This document shows positions 6,473 to 14,754 of a stretch of 21,930 nt of DNA, piece by piece. The notes under the pieces are model-generated. The model was not told the DNA's origin, did not search any database, and worked only from the letters and a program-made list of their open reading frames with translations. Every line of letters starts with the position of its first letter. Position 1 is the first letter of the stretch. The translations under genes were made by a program, and so were the position numbers. The stretch comes from JBEEJZ01 sp046046915. GTDB taxonomy: Bacteria; Pseudomonadota; Gammaproteobacteria; Burkholderiales; Burkholderiaceae_C. The stretch lies in the NCBI GenBank assembly GCA_046046915.1, contig JBJOIT010000046.1:1-21930 (forward strand). Reading direction: 5' to 3'.

Positions 6473-9400
6473 ATGCAAAGCCCAGGCCGCCCCTTGTTGC
6501 TGTGGTCTTTGGCCTGGCTGTCGGGGCTGGCCTTTGCACTGCTGATGGCCGTGTGGCAGCACCGGGACAACCTGGCCGAGCAGGAGGTCCGCTTTGAGGC
6601 TGCTACGGGGCAACTCGTCGACGAAATCAAGACCCGCATGGGCCGCTACGCCTATGGCTTGCGGGGGGCCAGAGGTTTGGTCATCGGCGCAGGTGGCGAC
6701 AGCGTGACCCGAGAGCGCTTTCACCAGTACAGCGTCTCTCGTGATATTGAACTTGAGTTTCCCGGCGCGCGAGGATTTGGCTTCATACGGCGGGTTCCCG
6801 TCGAGCAGGAGGCCACCTTTGTAGCCGCAGCCCGACGCGATGGATTCCCGAATTTCAAGATTCGGCAGATTGAGCCGCACGGTGGCGACCGCTACGTGAT
6901 TCAGTACATTGAGCCGCAAGCGTTCAATTTACCTGCCGTCGGGCTAGATGTCGCATCAGAGCCACAGCGTCGGCAGGCTGCGGAGTTGTCACGTGACATT
7001 GGCGGTCCGGTTTTGACTGGCCCCATCACCTTGGTTCAGTCGGAGGGCCGTGTACTTCAGTCCGTCTTGTTGATGCTGCCGATTTATCAGCCCAGCCTGC
7101 CGGTCGGCACGATGGACGAACGGCGTAGGGCAATTTTGGGTTGGGCTTATGCGCCCCTCGAGCTGGACGAGGTTTTAAAAGGCCTGGGCCAGCCTGACGG
7201 GCCCATTGCCCTGACCCTGACCGACACCGCGTCTGGCCGTGGGGAAGACGCATTACACAGCACACTGGTAAAGACTGGCCCGCACGTGACCGGGCTCAGC
7301 CGCCACCTGATCTTGCCGATATACGGCCGCCAATGGGCCCTGGAGCTACGGGCTCAGCCTGCTTTTGTCCGGCAGCTGAATCAGCGTAACCCCCTTGCAT
7401 TGTTTTTGATGCTGGGCGGCGGTGTCTCGGCCCTGATGCTGTTGTCGGTCTTGCGGCGACAGGGAACTCGCCAGCGCAGGTTAATTCAGGTTCAGCAGGC
7501 TCGGATGGCGGCGATCGTGGCCAGCTCCAGCGATGCGGTGATCGGCAAAACACTCGAAGGGGTTGTGACCGACTGGAACGCTGCGGCGGAACAGATTTTT
7601 GGGTACACCGCTGAAGAGGCAATGGGTCGCCCTCTGCAGGAGCTCATCATTCCCGACGACCTGCAAGACGAGGAAAAAAAGATTCTTGCAAAGGTAGCTG
7701 CAGGTGAGTCCCTCACTGGTTTCGACACGGTGCGTAAACGCAAGGATGGCACTGTGCTGTATGCCACTGTGTCTGTGTCCCCAATACGTGACGCAGATGG
7801 CCATGTGGTCGGCATTGCCAAGCTCCTGAGCGACATCACCGAACGCAAGGCCGCCGAAGCTCAGATTCAGCAACTGAACCAGACGCTTGCGAACCAGTTG
7901 CTAGAGCGCGGTGAGCAGCTTGAGATGGCGTCGGCGCGTGAGCAGTTCTTGATCAACAACGCGCTCAGCGCCGTGATCGTGACCGATGCGGCTGGCGTTG
8001 TCAGGCTCTTTAATCCGGCGGCTGAAAAGCTGCTGGGCTACCGAGCCAGCGAGGTGATTGGCAGTGCGGTGATGGCGCAGTTCCATGACGCGCATGAGGT
8101 GCGCAGCCGTGTCAAAGCGCTTTCGCAACGTCTAGGGCGACCGCTGGCGCCGGGCGAAATCTTTCGGCCTGATGTGCGCTCGGTGGTAGGAGATAACAAT
8201 GAGTGGCAGTACGTCCGGCGCGATGGCACACGCATTGCTGTGCTCCTCACAGTGGGTGAGGTACGCAATGAAAAAGGCGAACTCGACGGATTTATCGGTA
8301 TCTCTTCGGACCTGACGGAGCGCAAGCGTCTGGAGCAGGAGCTGCAACAGGCCAATCAACTCGCCGCACGCACCCTGCAGGCTGAAGCGGCCAATGAGGC
8401 CAAGAGCCTCTTTCTGGCCAACATGAGCCATGAGATCCGTACGCCGCTCAACGCGCTGATCAGTTTGACCTATCTGCTGGAGCGCACCGATCTGAAAGAG
8501 CGGCAACGTGACTTCGTGCGCAAGATGACGCTGGCGGGACAAGGGCTGCTGGCGGTCATCAATGACGTGCTGGATTTGTCTCGTATTGAAGCCGGTGAAA
8601 TGACGCTGGACCCGCAGCCGGTTTGCTTGCAGACCCTGTTGCAAAACATGTTGGATCTGATGCAGGCACCTGCTAGTAGCAAGGGCTTGGACTTGAAGCT
8701 GCTTGTGCAGCCCGACCTTCCTCGAGCGGTCATCACGGATGCTGTGCGCTTGCGGCAAATACTCACCAATTTGCTGGGCAACGCGATCAAGTTCACCGAG
8801 CGAGGGCAGGTGAGTCTGGAAGTGGAGATGGGATCGTCCGAGGGTGATCAGGTGATGCTGAACTTTCGAGTGCGTGACACGGGCATGGGCATCCCTGAGG
8901 CGCTCCAGCCCTTGCTGTTCAAACCGTTTTCTCAGTTGGACGCCTCCAGCACCCGCCGCTCAGGCGGCACGGGTCTGGGCCTGTACATCGTTCGCCGGCT
9001 GGTGGATTTGATGGGTGGTCAGGCGGGCCTGGAGAGCAGCCAGCCGGACCATGGGAGTGTCTTCTGGTTTTCTCTGACGCTGTTGCGTGCCGATGACGAC
9101 GTCTGTGACGTCCTGGAAGATCCGGTGCACATGGACGCACCGGCGCGCTTGGCAGGCCTGCGCATTTTGTTGGTGGATGACAGCGCCATCAATCGGCAAG
9201 TGGGCCAACAGGTATTGGCACTAGATGGTGCAGACGTCGTTCTGGCTGGTAACGGTGCACAGGCCTTGCAATGCCTTCGGGCTGACCTTGCATTTGATTT
9301 GGTGTTGATGGACGTCCAAATGCCTGAGTTGGATGGTTTTGCCGCGACGCGCCTGATTCGCCAGGAGCCAGGTCTGCAGGACATACCCATCATTGCTTTG

Positions 9401-10186
9401 ACAGCTGGCGCTCTGCAAAGCGAGCGTGCCAATGCCTTGCTGTGCGGTATGAACGACTACATGGCCAAGCCTATTGATCCGGATCGTGTGGTGCAGACCA
9501 TCCTTCGTCATGTGCGACCGCAGGCACACCCACAGGTCAGGTCCCTCGCTCCCTTGGCATCCCCACTTGAACCGCTACCCTGGCCGGTCGTATCTGGTAT
9601 CCAGGGGGCAGGTGTGCGTGAGCGCCTGGGGGGCGATGTACCTTTGTTCATGCGCTTGTTGAAGGGGTTTGCCGCCGAGTATTCGGCACCTCAGGGTCTG
9701 GACGTTGCTTGGGTCTGGCCCGACTCATCCACGCAAGTAGAGGCATACGCGAAGCGCCTGCACCGCCTGCACGGCAGCGCCGCTATGCTGGGTATGGTGG
9801 ATCTGGCGCAGACTGCAGAACGGGTGCAGCGCATGTTGACGGCGGCCGGCGATGCCCCCACGGCCATGGCGCAAGCTCAGTCACTCGTGGCTCAACTGTC
9901 GCTGGTGTTGGCCGGCATAGCCCAAGTTCTTCAACAGGTGACAGGGCTTGCCCAAGGCAGTGCTGCCCCAGTCTCGGCTACTGAACAGGTCTTGCCAGAC
10001 CTCAGCGGCTTGCTGCAGGCCTTACGAGCCCGAGATCTGGGTGCCCTGGACGACTACGAGCGTCTAAGCGATGTGCTGCGCGGCGCCTTGTCCCTGGAGG
10101 ATATGGCCAGGCTCGACCGGGCGATGACAGCCCTGGACTTTGAGGCCGCAGAGCAGGTGCTAGCCGCCCTTGGCCCTTCGCCCTGA
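6473..10186 (+). CDS. CHASE-domain hybrid sensor histidine kinase with REC and Hpt domains
   Basis: This is a membrane sensor kinase of 1237 residues. Order: TM1 (about 8-28); periplasmic CHASE domain (about 40-290, with FPGARGFGFIRRV and VIQYIEP); TM2 (about 308-327); PAS1 (340-457, then the short coiled coil AEAQIQQLNQTLANQ); PAS2 (490-618); HisKA with phospho-acceptor His653 in MSHEIRTPLN; ATP-binding domain with the N-box (Asn770), DTGMGIP (802-808) and GGTGLGL (831-837); receiver with DD at 902-903, Asp947 (LVLMDVQMPELDG) and Lys999; Hpt-like domain (about 1041-1155) with probable phospho-acceptor His1097; and a helical C-terminal end. CHASE domains bind small extracellular ligands, but the ligand here is unknown. 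The start is ATG 6473; a TTG at 6422 would overlap the cyclase gene. The 10-base gap to the cyclase suggests translational coupling. The phosphorelay His653-Asp947-His1097 probably ends on the cyclase Asp54. Confidence 0.93.
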   Translation: MQSPGRPLLLWSLAWLSGLAFALLMAVWQHRDNLAEQEVRFEAATGQLVDEIKTRMGRYAYGLRGARGLVIGAGGDSVTRERFHQYSVSRDIELEFPGARGFGFIRRVPVEQEATFVAAARRDGFPNFKIRQIEPHGGDRYVIQYIEPQAFNLPAVGLDVASEPQRRQAAELSRDIGGPVLTGPITLVQSEGRVLQSVLLMLPIYQPSLPVGTMDERRRAILGWAYAPLELDEVLKGLGQPDGPIALTLTDTASGRGEDALHSTLVKTGPHVTGLSRHLILPIYGRQWALELRAQPAFVRQLNQRNPLALFLMLGGGVSALMLLSVLRRQGTRQRRLIQVQQARMAAIVASSSDAVIGKTLEGVVTDWNAAAEQIFGYTAEEAMGRPLQELIIPDDLQDEEKKILAKVAAGESLTGFDTVRKRKDGTVLYATVSVSPIRDADGHVVGIAKLLSDITERKAAEAQIQQLNQTLANQLLERGEQLEMASAREQFLINNALSAVIVTDAAGVVRLFNPAAEKLLGYRASEVIGSAVMAQFHDAHEVRSRVKALSQRLGRPLAPGEIFRPDVRSVVGDNNEWQYVRRDGTRIAVLLTVGEVRNEKGELDGFIGISSDLTERKRLEQELQQANQLAARTLQAEAANEAKSLFLANMSHEIRTPLNALISLTYLLERTDLKERQRDFVRKMTLAGQGLLAVINDVLDLSRIEAGEMTLDPQPVCLQTLLQNMLDLMQAPASSKGLDLKLLVQPDLPRAVITDAVRLRQILTNLLGNAIKFTERGQVSLEVEMGSSEGDQVMLNFRVRDTGMGIPEALQPLLFKPFSQLDASSTRRSGGTGLGLYIVRRLVDLMGGQAGLESSQPDHGSVFWFSLTLLRADDDVCDVLEDPVHMDAPARLAGLRILLVDDSAINRQVGQQVLALDGADVVLAGNGAQALQCLRADLAFDLVLMDVQMPELDGFAATRLIRQEPGLQDIPIIALTAGALQSERANALLCGMNDYMAKPIDPDRVVQTILRHVRPQAHPQVRSLAPLASPLEPLPWPVVSGIQGAGVRERLGGDVPLFMRLLKGFAAEYSAPQGLDVAWVWPDSSTQVEAYAKRLHRLHGSAAMLGMVDLAQTAERVQRMLTAAGDAPTAMAQAQSLVAQLSLVLAGIAQVLQQVTGLAQGSAAPVSATEQVLPDLSGLLQALRARDLGALDDYERLSDVLRGALSLEDMARLDRAMTALDFEAAEQVLAALGPSP
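9755..9772. repeat. 9-bp tandem duplication inside the Hpt motif
   Basis: CGCCTGCAC occurs twice in a row and encodes Arg-Leu-His twice, just at the Hpt phospho-acceptor. The second histidine (1100) takes the place of the lysine usual in the HxLKG motif. Confidence 0.85.
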
Positions 10187-10212
10187 GGCTGGCGGACGGG
10201 ACTGAGGCCGAT

Positions 10213-10830
10213 TTACTCGGGCCGAACAGGCCGTTGTGCCGTTTTGGGGCGAAAGGCTGCGCATACCGAAAGACGGGTCTCCAGATAAGGCCCGCCAATC
10301 AGGTCAATGCAATAAGGCACAGCCGCAAAGATACCGTTCACCACGGGCTTGCCATCGGCAGACTTCAAACCTTCCAATGTCTCCGCAATCGCCTTGGGCT
10401 GGCCAGGCAGATTGATGATGAGGCTGCGGTCACGGATCACGGCCACCTGGCGCGACAAGATGGCCGTGGGCACAAACTGCAGGCTGATCTGGCGCATTTG
10501 TTCACCAAACCCCGGCATTTCCTTGTGAGCTACGGCCAGTGTGGCCTCCGGCGTGACATCCCTCAGGGCCGGGCCGGTGCCGCCGGTGGTCAGCACCAGG
10601 CTGCAGCCGGCGTCCACCAGTTCAATCAGTGTGGCGCTGATGCGGTCTTGCTCATCGGGAATCAACCGTGCCTCAAAGCTCACCGGGTTGTGCAGTGCGC
10701 GCGTCAGCCAGTCTTGCAAGGCTGGCAAGCCCTTGTCTTCGTACACGCCAGAAGAGGCTCGGTCGCTGACGGACACAATGCCGATGCGCACCGGTTCGGG
10801 CGGCGGCAGGATGGGGCTCGTGGCGTTCAT
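10213..10830 (-). CDS. mog: Molybdopterin adenylyltransferase Mog
   Basis: Mog adenylates molybdopterin before molybdenum insertion during molybdenum cofactor synthesis. The 205-residue protein has the MoCF fold: IGIVSVSDRASSGVYEDKG (16-34), the central TTGGTGPALRDVTPEAT (81-97) that holds the pterin, and INLPGQPKAI (139-148). E. coli Mog is 195 residues, so the length fits. MoaB is related, but the TPEAT and NLPGQPKA segments and the C-terminal GGPYLET favour Mog. Its ATG overlaps the darP stop codon (TCAT on the plus strand, 10827-10830), a typical translational coupling. It faces the end of the hybrid kinase gene, 26 bases away, with no visible terminator between them. The NasA enzyme encoded further right needs the cofactor that this pathway makes. 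Confidence 0.92.
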   Translation of the reverse strand: MNATSPILPPPEPVRIGIVSVSDRASSGVYEDKGLPALQDWLTRALHNPVSFEARLIPDEQDRISATLIELVDAGCSLVLTTGGTGPALRDVTPEATLAVAHKEMPGFGEQMRQISLQFVPTAILSRQVAVIRDRSLIINLPGQPKAIAETLEGLKSADGKPVVNGIFAAVPYCIDLIGGPYLETRLSVCAAFRPKTAQRPVRPE

Positions 10831-11477
10831 GGGCGCTCCGTGTACACGTCATCGTCCTCTGGGGCCGGGACATCGTCGGCCGATGCCATAGCACCACGTA
10901 TCAGCTGAAACAGTTCTCTGTAAGCCCGTCCGTGACGTGGCGCCATGCCTGGTTTCTCAGGCACCGCATCCTTGCGCACCTGGCGGATCAGGGCACGCAG
11001 TTGTTGGCTGTCGGTTTGCGGAAATTCATTCATCCACAGCTGGAGGGCCTCTTCATGCGCGATCAGCTTGTCGCGCCACTGTTCAGCCTGGTGCAGCGCC
11101 AGCGTTTCGCGGGCAGAGGGCGTGCGTTGCTCTTGCAGTGCATCGCGTGCCGCCTGGCGGGTTTCCTCATCGAGCTGACGCATCAGCTTGCCGATGAACT
11201 GCATTTGCCGGCGTCGGCCTTCAAAATTAGTGATGCGCTTGGCGTCAGCGATGGCATCCATGAACTTGTCGGACAGATTCAGGCGCGCTAGCAAATCCGC
11301 GCGCAGGGTGAGCAGGTCTTCGCCAAGTTTTTGCAGTTCGGTGCTTTCGTGCTTGAGCTCGGTGCGGCTGGGTTCGTCCGAGCCTTTGAGCTCGCGCTTG
11401 AGTTCCAGATCGAGCTCGCTGCCTTCAGCGACAAACTGGCCGCGAACAAAGTAGCCTTTTTTTGGTTTTCGTGACAT
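10827..11477 (-). CDS. darP: Ribosome biogenesis factor DarP (YjgA, DUF615)
   Basis: DarP (dual-action ribosomal maturation protein, formerly YjgA) associates with late 50S precursors and aids maturation of the peptidyl-transferase region. The product has 216 residues and is highly charged and helical. It shows the family segments ELKRELK (about 25-31), LGEDLLTLRADLLARLNLSD (51-70), DAIADAKRITNFEGRRRQMQFIGKLMR (74-100) and, near the C-terminus, QQLRALIRQVRKD and GRAYRELFQLIR. The start is ATG 11477 (MSRKPKKGYF); the frame is open to 11522 but that extension has no family character. The acidic tail (PAPEDDDVYTERP) is longer than in E. coli (183 residues). It is divergent from pmbA across 60 bases, an arrangement also known for yjgA and pmbA in E. 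coli. Confidence 0.92.
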   Translation of the reverse strand: MSRKPKKGYFVRGQFVAEGSELDLELKRELKGSDEPSRTELKHESTELQKLGEDLLTLRADLLARLNLSDKFMDAIADAKRITNFEGRRRQMQFIGKLMRQLDEETRQAARDALQEQRTPSARETLALHQAEQWRDKLIAHEEALQLWMNEFPQTDSQQLRALIRQVRKDAVPEKPGMAPRHGRAYRELFQLIRGAMASADDVPAPEDDDVYTERP

Positions 11478-11537
11478 GGTGGGGAAATGGGTGAGCGTCA
11501 ACAGGCGACGCCATGTAGCCAAGTATCATAGCCCGCC

Positions 11538-12941
11538 ATGAAGAACCCACGTGCCCCAGCCCTCGTTCCCCAGCCCGAAAACGGTTTCAGTTACAGCCGT
11601 GCCTTTTTTGAAGATCTGGTGGACACCGCCCTGGATCACGCCAAAAAGCTGGGCGCGACCAACGCCGGGGCCGAAGCCTCTGAAGGCTGTGGTCTGAGTG
11701 TGTCGGTGCGCAAAGGCGAACTGGAGACCGTGGAGCGCAACCGCGACAAGTCCTTGGGCGTGACGGTGTATGTGGGGCAGCGCCGTGGCAACGCCAGTAC
11801 CTCAGATTTCTCTAAGGCCGCCATACAGCAAACGGTGCAGGCGGCCTTTGACATTGCCCGCTTCACGGCCGAAGACCCCATGGCCGGTTTGCCAGACCCC
11901 GACGAGGTAGCGCCGCTCGCTGAGCAGCGCACCGACTTGGACCTGTTTTACCCCTGGGCCATCGACAGCGAAGGCGCTGCCCAGCTGGCCTTGGCCTGCG
12001 AGGCTGCGGCACTGGCCACCAGCAAGCGCATTACCAACAGCGAAGGTGCAGGTGTCTCTGCCCAACAATCGCATTTTTTCAGTGCCCACACGCACGGTTT
12101 CAGGGGTGGCTACGCGAGTTCGCGTCATTCGATGTCGGTGTCGCCTATCGCCTCTTTGCCAGGCAAAAAGCAGGACATGCAGCGTGACGCCTGGTACAGC
12201 TCCATGCGCAATGCCGCCGATCTGGCGTCGCCTGAGGCCATTGGGGTCTACGCCGCACAACGGGCCCTGAGCCGTCTGGGCTCGCGCAAGATTGCCACTA
12301 CCGAGTGCCCGGTGCTTTTTGAGTCCCCCTTGGCCGCAGGTTTGTTGGGCGCTTTTGTACAGGCCATCAGTGGTGGCGCGCTGTATCGCAAGAGCTCGTT
12401 TTTGCTTGACTCTTTGGGCAAGCAGGTACTGCCCAAACACCTCGACATTCTGGAAGATCCTTTTGTACGTGGTGGCAAGGGAAGCTCACCCTTTGACGAA
12501 GAGGGTGTGCGCGTGCGGGCCCGCCAGGTGGTGGAAGCCGGACGCGTGCAGGGCTACTTTTTAAGCAGCTATTCGGCCCGCAAGCTGGGCATGAAAACCA
12601 CGGGCAACGCCGGTGGTTCGCATAATTTGGTACTGAGCTCTCGTCGTACCCGACCGGGCGATGACCTCGATGCCATGTTGCGCAAGCTGGGCACGGGCCT
12701 GTTTGTCACCGAACTGATGGGCAGCGGCGTGAACTATGTCACCGGTGACTATTCGCGTGGCGCCAGCGGTTTCTGGGTAGAAAACGGCCAAATTGCCTAC
12801 CCGGTGCACGAAATTACCATTGCCGGCAATATGAAAGCGATGCTCAAAGGCATCGAGGCCGTGGGTGCCGACACCTACAACTACGGTGCCAAGACCGTCG
12901 GGTCGATTCTCATCAACAAGATGAAGGTGGCGGGCAGTTAA
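11538..12941 (+). CDS. pmbA: Metalloprotease subunit PmbA (TldE)
   Basis: PmbA/TldE forms a heterodimeric protease with TldD, which matures microcin B17, degrades CcdA and trims modified peptides. TldE lacks the zinc-site HExxxH found in TldD, and none is seen here. The 467-residue product (E. coli 450) shows the family hallmarks: SVSVRKGELETVERNRDKS (54-72), GVTVYVGQRRGNASTSD (74-90), ITNSEGAGVSA (165-175), TGNAGGSHNL (355-364), and near the end LMGSGVNYVTGDYSRGASGFW (393-413) and YPVHEITIAGNM (421-432). The ATG at 11538 has no clear ribosome site, but a TATCAT box lies just upstream, so the leader may be very short. tldD is not in the window. The DMT transporter gene follows 27 bases later on the same strand. 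Confidence 0.94.
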   Translation: MKNPRAPALVPQPENGFSYSRAFFEDLVDTALDHAKKLGATNAGAEASEGCGLSVSVRKGELETVERNRDKSLGVTVYVGQRRGNASTSDFSKAAIQQTVQAAFDIARFTAEDPMAGLPDPDEVAPLAEQRTDLDLFYPWAIDSEGAAQLALACEAAALATSKRITNSEGAGVSAQQSHFFSAHTHGFRGGYASSRHSMSVSPIASLPGKKQDMQRDAWYSSMRNAADLASPEAIGVYAAQRALSRLGSRKIATTECPVLFESPLAAGLLGAFVQAISGGALYRKSSFLLDSLGKQVLPKHLDILEDPFVRGGKGSSPFDEEGVRVRARQVVEAGRVQGYFLSSYSARKLGMKTTGNAGGSHNLVLSSRRTRPGDDLDAMLRKLGTGLFVTELMGSGVNYVTGDYSRGASGFWVENGQIAYPVHEITIAGNMKAMLKGIEAVGADTYNYGAKTVGSILINKMKVAGS

Positions 12942-12968
12942 TGCCTGCTTTTGCTGGTCTGCAGCCTG

Positions 12969-13859
12969 ATGCGCGCTGAAGTACTGGCACTTTTGGCGGC
13001 TGCCTGCTGGGCCGTGGGTACTCTGTTTTCTGCGGCGGCCTCTAGCCACATGGGGGCGTTTGCCTTTACCCGGTGGCGACTTTTGTTTGCCTTGGTGATG
13101 CTTTGGGCCCTGGCCCTGTTGAGCGGGCAGTGGCGGACGCTCGACGTGGGCAGCGTGCTGTGGTTGGCGCTTTCGGGGCTGGTGGGTATTTTTGTCGGTG
13201 ACACGGCCTTGTTTGCCTGCATGAACCGTCTGGGGCCGCGCCGCTCAGGCGTGCTTTTTGCCACACATGCTGTGTTTTCGGTCGGGCTGGCCTGGATCTT
13301 TTTGGGGGAGACCTTGTGGGGCTGGAGCTTGCTCGGCAGCGCGCTGCTGGTCTGCGGGGTCATGGTGGCCATTGCCTGGGGGCGTCGAGATGACGAATCA
13401 CATACCTGGGAGCAAACCCGTGGCGCATTGCGCTCCGGCCTGGCCCTGGGCTTGGTGGCTGCTTTGGGGCAGTCTGTGGCGACCTTGATGATCAAACCCC
13501 TCATGGACACAGGCATTGATGCCGTGGCGGCCTCGGCGGTCAGGACCACGGCCAGCTATGCTGCGCATCTGCTCTTGCTGTGGTCTGGTCTGGGTCTTTC
13601 GCGTTTGCAGCAAGCCATGACCTGGCGGGTGGCTTTCAATACGCTAGCCAGTGCCTTGGTGGCCATGGCGATGGGCATGACCCTGATTTTGCAAGCGCTC
13701 AAGACCGGGCAAGCCAATCTGGTGGGCATTTTTTCATCGGTGACGCCGGTGCTGTTGCTACCCTTGTTGTGGGGTGTTTACCGGCGCCGGCCTGCTGCGG
13801 GTGCCTGGTGGGGCGCGGCCATGGCCGTGGCCGGCAGCGCCCTGATCGTCTGGGCCTGA
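12969..13859 (+). CDS. DMT-family permease with two EamA domains
   Basis: This inner-membrane protein of 296 residues is predicted to have about ten transmembrane helices. They are arranged as two EamA repeats (about 4-137 and 155-295) joined by a polar loop (WGRRDDESHTWEQT, 137-150). The first helix starts at once (MRAEVLALLAAACWAVGTLF). The late motif TGQANLVGIFSSVTPVLLLP (247-266) matches the usual end of repeat two. EamA proteins export or import small metabolites such as amino acids or nucleosides, and the substrate cannot be told from sequence. The start is ATG 12969; a TTG at 12951 in frame would add six residues. It lies 27 bases after pmbA and is probably in the same transcript. It ends 2 bases before the facing yqeY gene. 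Confidence 0.88.
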   Translation: MRAEVLALLAAACWAVGTLFSAAASSHMGAFAFTRWRLLFALVMLWALALLSGQWRTLDVGSVLWLALSGLVGIFVGDTALFACMNRLGPRRSGVLFATHAVFSVGLAWIFLGETLWGWSLLGSALLVCGVMVAIAWGRRDDESHTWEQTRGALRSGLALGLVAALGQSVATLMIKPLMDTGIDAVAASAVRTTASYAAHLLLLWSGLGLSRLQQAMTWRVAFNTLASALVAMAMGMTLILQALKTGQANLVGIFSSVTPVLLLPLLWGVYRRRPAAGAWWGAAMAVAGSALIVWA

Positions 13860-13861
13860 GT

Positions 13862-14308
13862 TCAGCCGGCCAGGGCCGTCTTGACGGCCGCCGACACCTG
13901 GCTCATCTCGGCCTTGCCTGCCAGGCGGGTTTTGACCACGCCCATCACCTTGCCCATATCGCCAGGGCCTTTGGCGCCGATCTCGGCCACGATGGCACGG
14001 ACTTCGGTGAGGACTTCTTCCGCGCTCATGCGTACAGGCAGGTAGGCCTCCAGCACTTTCAGTTCGGCGGCTTCCTTGTCGGCCAGATCGGTGCGGCCCG
14101 CGGTCTGGAAGGCTTGCAGGGAGTCCTTGCGCTGCTTGATCAGTTTGTCCACGATGGCGACGACGGCTGCGTCGTCCAGCACCACGCGCTCATCGACTTC
14201 TTTTTGCTTGAGGGCAGCCAGCAAAAGACGTATGGTGCCCAGGCGCTCGCTGTCTTTGGCGCGCATCGCGGTTTTCATGTCTTCGGTGATCTGGTCTTTG
14301 AGTGTCAT
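13862..14308 (-). CDS. yqeY: GatB/YqeY domain protein
   Basis: A 148-residue protein of the YqeY family, which is related to the tRNA-binding C-terminal domain of the amidotransferase subunit GatB; its own function is not settled. Typical segments are MTLKDQITEDMKTAMRAKD (1-19), LGTIRLLLAALKQKEVDER (near 24-42), the KQRKDS/LADKEAAELKVLEAYLP region in the middle, and the C-terminal GDMGKVMGVV with GKAEMSQVSAAVK. I chose ATG 14308 because AGGA lies 8 bases upstream; the ATG at 14317 abuts that site. It follows rpsU on the same strand, as in the widespread rpsU-yqeY-dnaG-rpoD order, but here a strong terminator stands between and the downstream neighbour is a convergent transporter gene rather than dnaG. 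Confidence 0.92.
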   Translation of the reverse strand: MTLKDQITEDMKTAMRAKDSERLGTIRLLLAALKQKEVDERVVLDDAAVVAIVDKLIKQRKDSLQAFQTAGRTDLADKEAAELKVLEAYLPVRMSAEEVLTEVRAIVAEIGAKGPGDMGKVMGVVKTRLAGKAEMSQVSAAVKTALAG

Positions 14309-14341
14309 GGTGTTCATCCTGTTGGGTGGTGGTGTAGGCGT

Positions 14342-14376
14342 AAAAAAGCCCGCCTGAGCGTCCCCGGCGGGCTTCT
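14342..14376 (-). terminator. Rho-independent terminator after rpsU
   Basis: A 9-bp perfect stem, AAGCCCGCC (14346-14354) with GGCGGGCTT (14366-14374), has an 11-base loop. The minus strand continues as TTTTTT directly after the stem. On the plus strand it is followed by CTTT, so it may also stop weakly in that direction. It lies 31 bases after the rpsU stop codon and separates most rpsU transcripts from yqeY. Confidence 0.9.
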
Positions 14377-14406
14377 TTGATGCAGACCGAGGTCTGGATC
14401 AGAAGA

Positions 14407-14619
14407 TCAGTACATCTTCTTGGGCAACTGCATCGAGCGAATGCGCTTGTAGTTGCGCTTCACGGCAGCTGCCTTCTTGCGCTTGCGCTCGGCGGTGGGC
14501 TTTTCGTAAAACTCGCGGGCGCGCAGGTCAGTCAGCAGGCCCAGTTTCTCGATGGTGCGCTTGAAGCGACGCAGGGCAACATCAAAGGGCTCGTTTTCTT
14601 TAACACGGATCGTGGTCAT
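14407..14619 (-). CDS. rpsU: 30S ribosomal protein S21
   Basis: S21 sits on the 30S platform near the 3' end of 16S rRNA and takes part in translation initiation. The 70-residue, very basic protein has the family sequence: the N-terminal TTIRVKENEPFDVALRRFKR, REFYEKPTAERKRKKAAAVKR in the middle, and the C-terminal RSMQLPKKMY. The length matches the family (about 70-71). Only a weak GGAT lies before the ATG, at about 13 bases, so initiation may depend on more than Shine-Dalgarno pairing. The transcript probably begins near 14740 from the TATAAT box and has a leader of roughly 120-130 bases containing an inverted repeat. A strong terminator follows the gene. Confidence 0.97.
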   Translation of the reverse strand: MTTIRVKENEPFDVALRRFKRTIEKLGLLTDLRAREFYEKPTAERKRKKAAAVKRNYKRIRSMQLPKKMY

Positions 14620-14697
14620 TAAATCAATAAATCCAAAATGTGCTGTAGCTTGTCCAGAGGGGAAGATCGGGCCCCCGAGGCCGCTTGCAGCGAAGTT

Positions 14698-14728
14698 CCC
14701 CGTCTATAACTAGTATTGGCCGACGGGG
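14698..14728 (-). other. Inverted repeat in the rpsU leader
   Basis: CCCCGTC (14698-14704) and GACGGGG (14722-14728) are perfect 7-bp complements around a 17-base AT-rich loop. The structure lies between the TATAAT box and the rpsU start codon, so it would be in the transcript leader. It has no T tract, so it is not a usual terminator. It could protect the 5' end or be a control element. Confidence 0.55.
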
Positions 14729-14748
14729 GATTGCCAGCAAAGCCAGGG

Positions 14749-14754
14749 ATTATA
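14749..14754 (-). promoter_or_regulatory. rpsU: Probable -10 box (TATAAT) of rpsU
   Basis: The minus strand reads GGCTATAATCC, a perfect sigma-70 -10 hexamer, in the 165-base gap upstream of rpsU. No good TTGACA-like -35 box is found 16-18 bases upstream, so the assignment rests on the -10 box and its position. Confidence 0.45.

Noticed and set aside
13580..14380. 266-codon open frame on the plus strand
   Set aside because: It runs through the end of the permease in another frame and antisense to yqeY and the terminator; composition is that of a shadow frame.
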